This document shows, in pieces, positions 1-5,674 of a stretch of DNA of 11,011 nucleotides (position 1 is the first letter of the stretch; every line of letters starts with the position of its first letter). Location: positions 1-11,011 of the forward strand of contig DASRWC010000066.1 in NCBI GenBank assembly GCA_035654795.1, written 5' to 3'. The notes beneath the pieces were generated by a model. That model was given only the letters and a program-made list of their open reading frames with translations. It made no database searches and had not been told where the DNA came from. The position numbers and the translations under genes are program-made. This DNA comes from JAAYLC01 sp035654795 (GTDB lineage: Bacteria > Bacteroidota > Bacteroidia > Flavobacteriales > Flavobacteriaceae).

Positions 1-2
1 TA

Positions 3-95
3 GCAGGAATTCCTTTGGGTTATATTGCTTCAGACGGGATAGAGCAAGGCGCGGATAACAAAATTCCTTTGTGGTTGTTTGGATTTTTGTATTAG
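3..95 (+). CDS. 3' end of an unidentified gene (partial, cut by left edge)
   Basis: The third forward frame is open from the left edge to a TAG at 93-95 and gives the last 30 residues of a protein, beginning AGIPLGYIAS and ending PLWLFGFLY. The end is hydrophobic and aromatic, which could be a membrane segment or a buried C-terminal strand. I do not recognise the family. It is on the same strand as the pseudouridine synthase that follows, 57 bases before that gene's preferred start. The reading rests only on an open frame and a plausible amino-acid mix, so a chance open frame cannot be excluded. Confidence 0.45.
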   Translation, partial: AGIPLGYIASDGIEQGADNKIPLWLFGFLY

Positions 96-130
96 ATTTT
101 TCACCCTTAAACAGTGCAGAGAAATTCCAT

Positions 131-138
131 TATCTTTG
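131..138 (+). promoter_or_regulatory. Putative -7 promoter box of the pseudouridine synthase gene
   Basis: TATCTTTG matches the Bacteroidota primary-sigma -7 consensus TAnnTTTG exactly and ends 14 bases before the ATG at 153. No clear TTG is present at the expected -33 distance, so the match rests on one element. If it is real, transcription begins near 142-145. That leaves the upstream in-frame ATG at 114 outside the transcript and supports the start at 153. Confidence 0.45.
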
Positions 139-152
139 ACAAAAATTTCATT

Positions 153-1061
153 ATGAGCAGACAAGATAAGAGTGGGAGAGGGAAAGCATCGGGACGCGGG
201 CATAATAATTGGCGTAAAGAAAGTTATGCGCGCGGAAATGCACCTGTAAAATCGGATGCAAACTACCGCGATACAGGAAGGCAACAAGACTCGCGAAGAG
301 CTCATGGACCTGCGAAAGAGCAGGTGCGGGATAAAAAAGATACTCAAAAGAAAACGGGCAGTGAAGGAATCCGGCTCAATAAATACATAGCTAACAGTGG
401 CATTTGTTCGAGAAGAGAAGCTGATACCTACATCAGCACCGGACTTGTCTCTGTAAATGGAAAAGTTGTTAACGAAATGGGTTATAAGGTGAAACCGTCT
501 GATGAGGTTCGGTTTGACGGACGAAGAATAAATCCTGAGCCCAATGTTTATGTGCTTCTGAATAAGCCCAAAGGATTTGCAACTACCGAAAGCAATGCTA
601 AAGGAATGACTGTTATGGATTTAGTTTCGGGTGCGACATCTGCAAAAATTCGCCCTTTTGGACGATTGGGACGCAATGCTACAGGGCTGCTTCTTTTTAC
701 AAACGACGACGAATTTGTTCAGAAATTTACCAAGAAAGGAATTTCACGTCTTTTTCATATCATTTTAGATAAAAATCTAAAAATGGAACATCTGAAAAAG
801 ATTGAAAAAGGGTTGACGGTTGAAGGAAAAGATATTTCAGTTGAAAAAATCGAATATGTCGAGAACGCAGGAAAGAACGAAATAGGATTAAAAATTAAAC
901 ACACCGGAAACAGTGTGATACGAACCATTTTTGAACATCTGGGATATGATGTTCTTCAGGTTGATTGCGTGACCCTTGGACCCCTTACAAAAAAAGATTT
1001 GCCACGCGGCAGGTATCGATTTTTGAGCGAACATGAGTTGAATCTCTTTAAGATGATTTAA
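153..1061 (+). CDS. RsuA/RluB-family pseudouridine synthase homologue lacking the catalytic Asp
   Basis: A 302-residue protein with the layout of 16S/23S rRNA pseudouridine synthases of the RsuA/RluB/E/F family. Residues 1-70 are a hydrophilic tail rich in Arg, Lys, Gly and Gln. Residues 72-118 form an S4 RNA-binding domain (IRLNKYIANSGICSRREAD and VNGKVV). From 132 to the end is the synthase domain (YVLLNKPKGF, TGLLLFTND, FEHLGYDV, GPLTKKDLPRG). The family's signature GRLD is here GRLG: Gly173 replaces the nucleophilic Asp that all active members need. The usual Tyr of the K-x-Y-H segment is Phe201, and the Arg-rich GRNRQVRRMF segment is reduced to TGNSVIRTIF (251-260), keeping only Arg257. 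The fold is clear; rRNA modification is doubtful. It may be a non-catalytic RNA-binding paralogue. The start at 153 is preferred over the in-frame ATG at 114 because of the promoter box between them. Confidence 0.85.
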   Translation: MSRQDKSGRGKASGRGHNNWRKESYARGNAPVKSDANYRDTGRQQDSRRAHGPAKEQVRDKKDTQKKTGSEGIRLNKYIANSGICSRREADTYISTGLVSVNGKVVNEMGYKVKPSDEVRFDGRRINPEPNVYVLLNKPKGFATTESNAKGMTVMDLVSGATSAKIRPFGRLGRNATGLLLFTNDDEFVQKFTKKGISRLFHIILDKNLKMEHLKKIEKGLTVEGKDISVEKIEYVENAGKNEIGLKIKHTGNSVIRTIFEHLGYDVLQVDCVTLGPLTKKDLPRGRYRFLSEHELNLFKMI

Positions 1062-1085
1062 GTCATCAAAAAAAGAATATTGAAC

Positions 1086-1117
1086 ATTGGTACATTCATA
1101 AATTTTATACACTTTTG
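1086..1117 (+). promoter_or_regulatory. Possible promoter of the polyamine operon
   Basis: A TTG at 1087-1089 lies 20 bases before CACTTTTG (1110-1117), which differs from the Bacteroidota TAnnTTTG box at one position. The spacing fits a -33/-7 pair. It would give a leader of about 195 bases before the arginine decarboxylase. Other weak boxes exist closer to the gene, so this assignment is tentative. Confidence 0.3.
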
Positions 1118-1216
1118 CCCCTTAAATAAGTGAGAGAAAATCAGTTATATAATCTTTTGATAAAGTTGGTTTTTAAAAGGATTTATTTTATTCGCATCTG
1201 AATTTTTTAGAAAGGA

Positions 1217-1232
1217 GGAATCCTACGATTCC
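1217..1232 (+). repeat. Short perfect hairpin in the polyamine-operon leader
   Basis: GGAATC (1217-1222) and GATTCC (1227-1232) are perfect reverse complements around a four-base loop, CTAC. No T-run follows, so it does not look like an intrinsic terminator. It lies inside the predicted leader and may be a regulatory RNA structure or a protein site. Confidence 0.35.
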
Positions 1233-1272
1233 CGTTAATCTTTTGTTATACTTCCTTCTTAAAAAATAAATT

Positions 1273-1282
1273 ACCCGCGGGT
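1273..1282. repeat. GC-rich 10-bp palindrome before arginine decarboxylase
   Basis: ACCCGCGGGT is identical to its reverse complement and stands out in a very AT-rich leader, 35 bases before the ATG at 1318. The symmetry does not extend outward. It could be an operator for a dimeric regulator. The position upstream of a metabolic operon is the only supporting context. Confidence 0.3.
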
Positions 1283-1317
1283 GTTATTAAATTACACTTT
1301 TTGAAATCCTTTTTAAA

Positions 1318-2715
1318 ATGAATACAAAATATATCGACCTTATTAACCAAACTTATTATTTTCCACAAGATGAATTCCGCCTTGGCGAAAATGGTCTTGA
1401 ATTCCACGGAATTGACCTAATGGGATTGGTTGAAAAATATGGTGCGCCTTTAAAGTTTACCTACCTTCCAAAAATTTCAGAAAACATCAATCTTGCGAAA
1501 AAATGGTTTAATGAAGCCATTGAAAAGCACGATTATAAAGGAACTTATAACTACTGCTACTGCACGAAAAGTTCTCATTTTAAGCACGTTTTGGATGAAG
1601 CTTTAAAAAATGACATTCATATTGAAACTTCTGCTGCTTTTGACATTGATATCGTTCAAAGTCTGAAAAAATCAGGAAAAATAAGTGACAACACCTATGT
1701 AATATGCAACGGCTTTAAACGAGATAGGTATATTGACAATATTGCTGACTTAATCAACGGCGGTCACGACAAGTGTATTCCTATTATAGATAATTATGAA
1801 GAGCTTTCTCTGCTTCAAGAGAAAATTGAAGGTCATTTTAATGTGGGAATTCGAATTGCTTCGGAAGAAGAGCCTAAGTTTGAGTTTTATACTTCGCGCT
1901 TGGGAATTGGCTACAAAAACATTGTTCCTTTTTATGAAGAGCAAATAAAGAACAACGAGCATGTTGATTTGAAAATGCTTCACTTCTTCATCAATACCGG
2001 AATTCGCGACACTGCTTATTACTGGAACGAACTTGTAAAATGTTTGAAAGTTTATGTGCGGTTAAAGAAAATCGCACCTTCATTGGATAGTTTGAACATT
2101 GGTGGCGGATTTCCGATAAAAAATTCGCTTCATTTTGAATATGACTACCAATATATGGTTGATGAGATAATCAATCAAATTAAAAAAACTTGCGAAGAAT
2201 ATGATGTTCCGGTGCCACATATTTTTACCGAATTCGGAAGTTTTACAGTTGGAGAAAGTGGTGGGGCAATTTATGAAATTCTGTATCAGAAACAGCAGAA
2301 TGACCGGGAGAAATGGAATATGATTAATTCTTCTTTCATTACTACACTGCCTGATACATGGGCTATTAGCAAGAAGTTTATTATGCTCCCGTTAAACCGT
2401 TGGAATGACGATTATGAAAGGGTTTTGTTGGGGGGATTAACCTGTGATAGTGATGACTACTATAACAGTGAACAGCACGTTGCGGCGATTTATCTTCCGA
2501 AATTTAAAAAAGAAAAACCCTTGTATATCGGATTTTTCAACACAGGCGCCTATCAGGAAACCATTGGAGGTTTTGGAGGATTGCAACACTGTCTGATTCC
2601 GCAACCGAAACATATACTTATTGACCGCGATGAAAATGGTCAAATAACCACAGAATTATTTTCTGAACAACAGACAAGTAATGATTTATTAAGTATTTTA
2701 GGCTACAATCGATAA
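1318..2715 (+). CDS. speA: Arginine decarboxylase, PLP-dependent (alanine-racemase fold)
   Basis: Predicted to decarboxylate arginine to agmatine in the cytoplasm, the first step of this polyamine operon. The 465-residue protein matches the short arginine decarboxylases of Bacteroidota rather than the ~630-residue type. The PLP-binding lysine is probably Lys84 in YCTKSSHF at the end of the first barrel strand. The glycine-rich phosphate loop is NIGGGFP (260-266), the pyridine-nitrogen acidic residue is Glu305 in TEFGS, and the partner-subunit substrate motif is CDSDD (376-380). GAYQETIGGFGG (410-421) supplies the late Tyr/Gly segment. Related fold-III enzymes act on ornithine, diaminopimelate or carboxynorspermidine. 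Arginine is favoured because agmatinase follows 33 bases downstream. The ATG at 1318 is the only plus-strand ATG after the preceding gene and follows an A/T-rich stretch, usual in this phylum. Confidence 0.88.
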   Translation: MNTKYIDLINQTYYFPQDEFRLGENGLEFHGIDLMGLVEKYGAPLKFTYLPKISENINLAKKWFNEAIEKHDYKGTYNYCYCTKSSHFKHVLDEALKNDIHIETSAAFDIDIVQSLKKSGKISDNTYVICNGFKRDRYIDNIADLINGGHDKCIPIIDNYEELSLLQEKIEGHFNVGIRIASEEEPKFEFYTSRLGIGYKNIVPFYEEQIKNNEHVDLKMLHFFINTGIRDTAYYWNELVKCLKVYVRLKKIAPSLDSLNIGGGFPIKNSLHFEYDYQYMVDEIINQIKKTCEEYDVPVPHIFTEFGSFTVGESGGAIYEILYQKQQNDREKWNMINSSFITTLPDTWAISKKFIMLPLNRWNDDYERVLLGGLTCDSDDYYNSEQHVAAIYLPKFKKEKPLYIGFFNTGAYQETIGGFGGLQHCLIPQPKHILIDRDENGQITTELFSEQQTSNDLLSILGYNR

Positions 2716-2748
2716 AATTGAAATAACCCAAATTTTTTTAATGTTTAA

Positions 2749-3690
2749 ATGAAAACAAACACCTATGCAGCAATTCCGCAGAAGTATGGAGTGCTGGAAA
2801 CGTCAAAAATCGTGTTGATTCCCGTTCCTTATGACGGAACAAGCACTTGGGGGAAAGGCGCGGATAAAGGACCCGATGCTTTTCTTGAAGCTTCTGAAAA
2901 TATGGAACTTTACGACATTGAGACCGGAACAGAAGTGTATAAGCAAGGTATTTATTTAGCAGATGCTGTTACGGAAAATAGCTCTCCCGAAGCTATGGTG
3001 GAAGCGGTTTACAAAACAACGAAAGACTACATTAAGAAAAATAAGTTTGTAACACTTTTTGGAGGAGAGCATAGCATTTCTATCGGTTCTATTCGTGCAT
3101 TCAATGATTGTTTTGATAATTTGACAGTTCTGCATATTGATGCTCACGCCGATTTGAGAAAGGAATATGAGGGAACGAAATGCAACCATGCTTGCGCCGT
3201 TTATGAAGCGAGTCAGACCACAAACTTGGTGCAGGTCGGAATCCGAAGTATGGATGTAACTGAAACAACTGTCATGGATGAAGAAAAAACGTTCTTCGCT
3301 CACGACATGGCAAAAGACGATTATTGGATGGACAAAGTTGTGGAGATGCTGGGTGAAAATGTTTTTATCACCTTCGATTTAGATGCTTTTGACCCTTCGA
3401 TTATGCCTTCTACAGGAACTCCGGAGCCGGGAGGTTTGTTTTGGTATGAAACACTCGATTTTCTGAAAATGGTGTTTGAAGAAAAGAACGTTGTAGGGTT
3501 TGACATAGTTGAACTTTGTCCGAATGAAAACGAACGTTCTTCCGACTTCTTGGCTGCAAAGCTTTATTACAAAATGCTTTCATATAAATTCGCTGAAACG
3601 GATGAGAATGACGAATATGAAAACGTTTTGACTCAGAATAAAAACAAAAACACAAATTCTAAATTTAATAACGAAGATGACGAATTCTAA
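2749..3690 (+). CDS. speB: Agmatinase (ureohydrolase family)
   Basis: Predicted to hydrolyse agmatine to putrescine and urea with a two-manganese centre. All metal ligands of the arginase/agmatinase family are visible: His108 in GGEHSIS, Asp131-His133-Asp135 in HIDAHADLR, and Asp210/Asp212 in TFDLDAFDPS. NHACA (146-150) and GTPEPGGL (223-230) are the usual substrate-loop motifs, and GFDIVELCP (250-258) closes the core. At 313 residues the length is normal. The last 30 residues (from about 284) are an Asn/Asp/Glu/Lys-rich tail beyond the fold. Arginase is less likely because the gene sits between arginine decarboxylase and a DHS-like enzyme. The start is 33 bases after speA, and the 3' end overlaps the next gene by 14 bp, so the three genes are probably co-transcribed. 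Confidence 0.93.
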   Translation: MKTNTYAAIPQKYGVLETSKIVLIPVPYDGTSTWGKGADKGPDAFLEASENMELYDIETGTEVYKQGIYLADAVTENSSPEAMVEAVYKTTKDYIKKNKFVTLFGGEHSISIGSIRAFNDCFDNLTVLHIDAHADLRKEYEGTKCNHACAVYEASQTTNLVQVGIRSMDVTETTVMDEEKTFFAHDMAKDDYWMDKVVEMLGENVFITFDLDAFDPSIMPSTGTPEPGGLFWYETLDFLKMVFEEKNVVGFDIVELCPNENERSSDFLAAKLYYKMLSYKFAETDENDEYENVLTQNKNKNTNSKFNNEDDEF

Positions 3691-4657
3691 TAAAGGACCT
3701 ATTTCCGAATTTATTCAAAAATATTACCTGCATTTTAATGCTGCTTCGCTTGTAGATGCCGCAAAAGCTTATGAAGAACAACTAAATAAAGGAGCGAAAA
3801 TGCTTGTATCTCTTGCCGGTGCAATGAGTACTGCCGAGATTGGGAAAATATTTGCGGAAATGATTCGCAGAGATAAAGTTCAAATTATTTCTTGTACGGG
3901 CGCAAACTTGGAAGAGGATATTATGAACCTGGTTGCGCATTCGCATTATAAAAGAGTTCCGCATTATCGCGATTTGACTCCGCAGGATGAGTGGGACTTG
4001 ATGCAGAAAGGAATGAACCGCGTTACAGATACTTGTATTCCTGAAGAAGAAGCTTTCCGAAGAATTCAAGAGCACATCTTCAAAATTTGGAAGGATGCAG
4101 AGGAAAAAGGAGAACGTTATTTTCCGCACGAATTCATGTATAAATTGCTTTTGAGCGGTGTAATGGAAGAACATTACGAAATCGATATCAAAAATTCATG
4201 GATGTATGCGGCTGCACAAAAGAATTTACCTATTGTTTGTCCGGGTTGGGAAGACAGTACAATGGGGAATATTTTTGCGAGCTATGTTATCAAAGGTGAA
4301 TTGAAGGCATCTACCATGAAAAGCGGAATTGAGTATATGACTTTCCTTGCTGATTGGTATCCAAAGAACAGCGAAAAAGGAATCGGGTTCTTCCAAATTG
4401 GTGGAGGAATTTCAGGAGATTTCCCGATTTGCGTAGTACCAATGCTGTATCAGGATTTAGAAAAAACGGATACTCCTTTTTGGAGCTACTTCTGCCAAAT
4501 CAGCGATTCTACCACAAGTTACGGAAGTTACTCAGGAGCGGTTCCGAACGAGAAAATTACTTGGGGAAAATTGGATATCGACACTCCTAAGTTCATCATT
4601 GAAAGCGATGCAACTATTGTCGCACCTTTGATTTTTGCATATTTACTTGATATGTAG
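3677..4657 (+). CDS. Deoxyhypusine-synthase-like enzyme, probable homospermidine synthase
   Basis: A 326-residue member of the deoxyhypusine synthase (DHS) family, which transfers an aminobutyl group in an NAD-dependent reaction. The aminobutyl-accepting lysine is Lys298 in ITWGKLD, matching the family's SWGK. The NAD-site segments are recognisable: SLAGAMS (45-51), CTGANLEED (73-81), CPGWEDSTMGN (188-198) and IGGGISGD (241-248). After the GGG stretch, eukaryotic DHS has His-His; here the aligned residues are Asp248-Phe249. Bacteria lack the eIF5A substrate, so a polyamine acceptor is expected. Co-location with arginine decarboxylase and agmatinase points to putrescine as donor and acceptor, giving sym-homospermidine, a triamine known from Flavobacteriia. 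That product is inference; spermidine-related or protein-lysine transfer cannot be excluded. The ATG at 3677 lies inside the last codons of agmatinase, suggesting translational coupling. Confidence 0.85.
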   Translation: MTNSNKGPISEFIQKYYLHFNAASLVDAAKAYEEQLNKGAKMLVSLAGAMSTAEIGKIFAEMIRRDKVQIISCTGANLEEDIMNLVAHSHYKRVPHYRDLTPQDEWDLMQKGMNRVTDTCIPEEEAFRRIQEHIFKIWKDAEEKGERYFPHEFMYKLLLSGVMEEHYEIDIKNSWMYAAAQKNLPIVCPGWEDSTMGNIFASYVIKGELKASTMKSGIEYMTFLADWYPKNSEKGIGFFQIGGGISGDFPICVVPMLYQDLEKTDTPFWSYFCQISDSTTSYGSYSGAVPNEKITWGKLDIDTPKFIIESDATIVAPLIFAYLLDM

Positions 4658-4664
4658 AAAAGTA

Positions 4665-4685
4665 GGGTAATAGTTTTTTATTCCC
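4665..4685 (+). terminator. Weak hairpin after the polyamine operon
   Basis: GGG-AATA (4665-4667 and 4669-4672, one bulged T) can pair with TATT-CCC (4679-4685) around a T-rich loop. It begins seven bases after the DHS-like gene's stop. No T-run follows the stem, so it is at best a poor terminator. It also lies where the -33 region of the toxin-antitoxin promoter would be. Confidence 0.25.
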
Positions 4686-4715
4686 GGACAAATGTCGTAC
4701 TTTTGAGGACAAATG
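4686..4715 (+). promoter_or_regulatory. Candidate toxin-antitoxin operator: two GGACAAATG direct repeats
   Basis: GGACAAATG occurs at 4686-4694 and again at 4707-4715, exactly 21 bp apart, about two helical turns. The copies flank the putative -7 box at 4698-4705. The first copy is also part of a small dyad, GACA-AA-TGTC (4687-4696); the second has only the left half. Autorepression is typical for Xre-RES operons, so this is the natural place for antitoxin binding. Binding is inferred, not shown. Confidence 0.45.
4698..4705 (+). promoter_or_regulatory. Putative -7 promoter box of the toxin-antitoxin operon
   Basis: TACTTTTG matches TAnnTTTG exactly. It lies 17 bases before the antitoxin ATG, so the transcript leader would be about 11-14 bases. 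The -33 position is T-rich but has no clear TTG. An out-of-frame ATG at 4713 would open an eight-codon frame overlapping the antitoxin start. Confidence 0.5.
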
Positions 4716-4722
4716 GAAGGAG

Positions 4723-5208
4723 ATGAAAACTTTTGATTCAAATACACCACAAAATCATAACGAGGCTCACGAGCCCTTAGCTATATATTTTAAAAATCCG
4801 GGAGAGAAATTCTCTTTCCTGGATTTTCTTAATGATAAAATGCTCATTATTAAAGCCATTCGCGAAGGTTTGCCTTTTAAACTTTTCTCTCAAATTCGCT
4901 CTTTCGTTCTCTTCTCAGATAATGACTGGGCAGAATATCTCGACATCTCCGCCAAAAGTCTTCAACGGTATCAGGCTGAAGAGGATTTTAGATTTAAATC
5001 TATTCATTCCGAAAAAATTATCGAGATAGCCGAAGTCACAAAATACGGTGTTGAAGTATTTGGTTCTTTTGGTAAATTCCAACTATGGTTAAATACACCT
5101 TCTTTTGCGCTCGGTGGCTATAAACCGGGTGAGCTCATTGGTGATTCCTACGGAAAAGAACTAGTAATGGCTGAATTAAACGCCATAGAACACGGGATTT
5201 TTGCATGA
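4723..5208 (+). CDS. Xre/ParS/MbcA-type antitoxin with DUF2384 domain
   Basis: A 161-residue antitoxin of the Xre-RES class. Residues 1-30 are polar and probably flexible. About 43-85 form a helix-turn-helix-like DNA-binding segment (SDNDWAEYLDISAKSLQRYQ). Residues 110-161 are the toxin-binding and dimerising DUF2384 (MbcA/ParS C-terminal) domain, recognised by FQLWLNTPSFALGG, KPGELIGDSYGKELV and the closing IEHGIFA. The role is to bind and block the RES toxin and to repress its own promoter. The stop overlaps the toxin's ATG by 4 bp (ATGA), the usual antitoxin-first coupling. AAGGAG directly abuts the ATG, too close to act as a normal ribosome site. Confidence 0.9.
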   Translation: MKTFDSNTPQNHNEAHEPLAIYFKNPGEKFSFLDFLNDKMLIIKAIREGLPFKLFSQIRSFVLFSDNDWAEYLDISAKSLQRYQAEEDFRFKSIHSEKIIEIAEVTKYGVEVFGSFGKFQLWLNTPSFALGGYKPGELIGDSYGKELVMAELNAIEHGIFA

Positions 5209-5669
5209 TTGTTTATCGACTGGCTCGGGGAAAGTACGCTAAAGATTTAAGTGGTACCGGAGCTTCTTTATTTGGATACCGTTGGAACTCCAAGGGTATT
5301 GAGGTGGTCTATACAGCTTCTAGCAGGGCTTTGGCTATGGCTGAAGTTTGGGTTCATCTCCCGGTGACTTTAATTCCTGAAGATTATGTTATGCTGGAAA
5401 TAGAAATTCCTGATTCTGTAAAAGTGGAAGAATTGGATGTCTCTCGTCTGAGTGGTGATTGGAATGATTTCCCGCATCGGGATGAAACAAAAGAACTAGG
5501 AGATGAATTTTTTCGGTCAGGGAGAGGATGCGTGCTAAAAGTTCCTTCCGCTGTGGTGAAGGGAGATAGTAATTTCTTGATAAATCCGAAGCACCCGGAT
5601 ATGAAATTGATTAAAATTGTCGGAATTATGGGATTTCCATTTGACAAAAGAATGCTCAAGAATTATTAG
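5205..5669 (+). CDS. RES-domain toxin (NAD+-depleting)
   Basis: A 154-residue protein that is one RES domain with no extra segments. RES toxins degrade NAD+ by a fold related to ADP-ribosyltransferases and arrest growth when free of antitoxin. Expected conserved residues are present: Arg5/Arg8 near the N-terminus, Arg26 and Trp27 in YRWNSKG, Tyr36 in VYTASS, Glu47 in AMAEVWVH, Ser115 in VPSAVV, and the closing NFLINPKHP (123-131). The Arg/Tyr/Glu/Ser set suggests an active enzyme. Length matches the family's usual 140-170. Translation is coupled to the antitoxin by the ATGA overlap, and the GNAT-nitrilase begins five bases after the stop, so that gene may be read from the same promoter. Confidence 0.92.
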   Translation: MIVYRLARGKYAKDLSGTGASLFGYRWNSKGIEVVYTASSRALAMAEVWVHLPVTLIPEDYVMLEIEIPDSVKVEELDVSRLSGDWNDFPHRDETKELGDEFFRSGRGCVLKVPSAVVKGDSNFLINPKHPDMKLIKIVGIMGFPFDKRMLKNY

Positions 5670-5674
5670 AATTT

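Larger units (their letters stand above)
1062..1317 (+). other. 256-bp non-coding leader upstream of the polyamine operon
   Basis: No ATG occurs on the plus strand between the pseudouridine synthase stop and the arginine decarboxylase start, and no small gene was found. The stretch is very AT-rich. It holds a possible promoter (1086-1117), a 6-bp-stem hairpin (1217-1232), a GC-rich perfect palindrome (1273-1282) and two copies of TAATCTTTTG (1150-1159 and 1236-1245). AAGGAGG at 1212-1218 could also pair with CTTCCTT at 1251-1257 (one G-U), giving an alternative fold that shares bases with the 1217-1232 hairpin. No known riboswitch class was recognised. Confidence 0.6.

Noticed and set aside
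114..152. Upstream in-frame ATG adding 13 residues to the pseudouridine synthase homologue
   Set aside because: A perfect TATCTTTG promoter box (131-138) lies between this ATG and the next one at 153. The extra residues (hydrophobic and mixed) do not resemble the basic tail that follows.
1211..1218. AAAGGAGG as a Shine-Dalgarno sequence
   Set aside because: No start codon follows within 100 bases, and Bacteroidota rarely use this signal.
1150..1245. TAATCTTTTG occurring twice (1150-1159, 1236-1245) as a possible paired operator or tandem promoter
   Set aside because: The spacing of 86 bp and low-complexity AT-rich sequence make a chance repeat likely. Neither copy fits TAnnTTTG exactly.
2741..2752. 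Three-codon upstream frame (ATG TTT AAA TGA) overlapping the agmatinase start
   Set aside because: Such tiny frames are expected by chance in AT-rich DNA, and nothing else indicates translation.
3782..4174. 130-codon minus-strand open frame inside the DHS-like gene
   Set aside because: It is antisense to a gene with clear family motifs, and its translation is rich in Phe, Ser, Arg and Asn with no recognisable domain.
4764..4775. Palindrome GGCTC-AC-GAGCC inside the antitoxin gene
   Set aside because: It lies within codons for an ordinary polar segment (NEAHEP), downstream of the likely transcription start. There is no second copy near the promoter, so chance is the simpler explanation.
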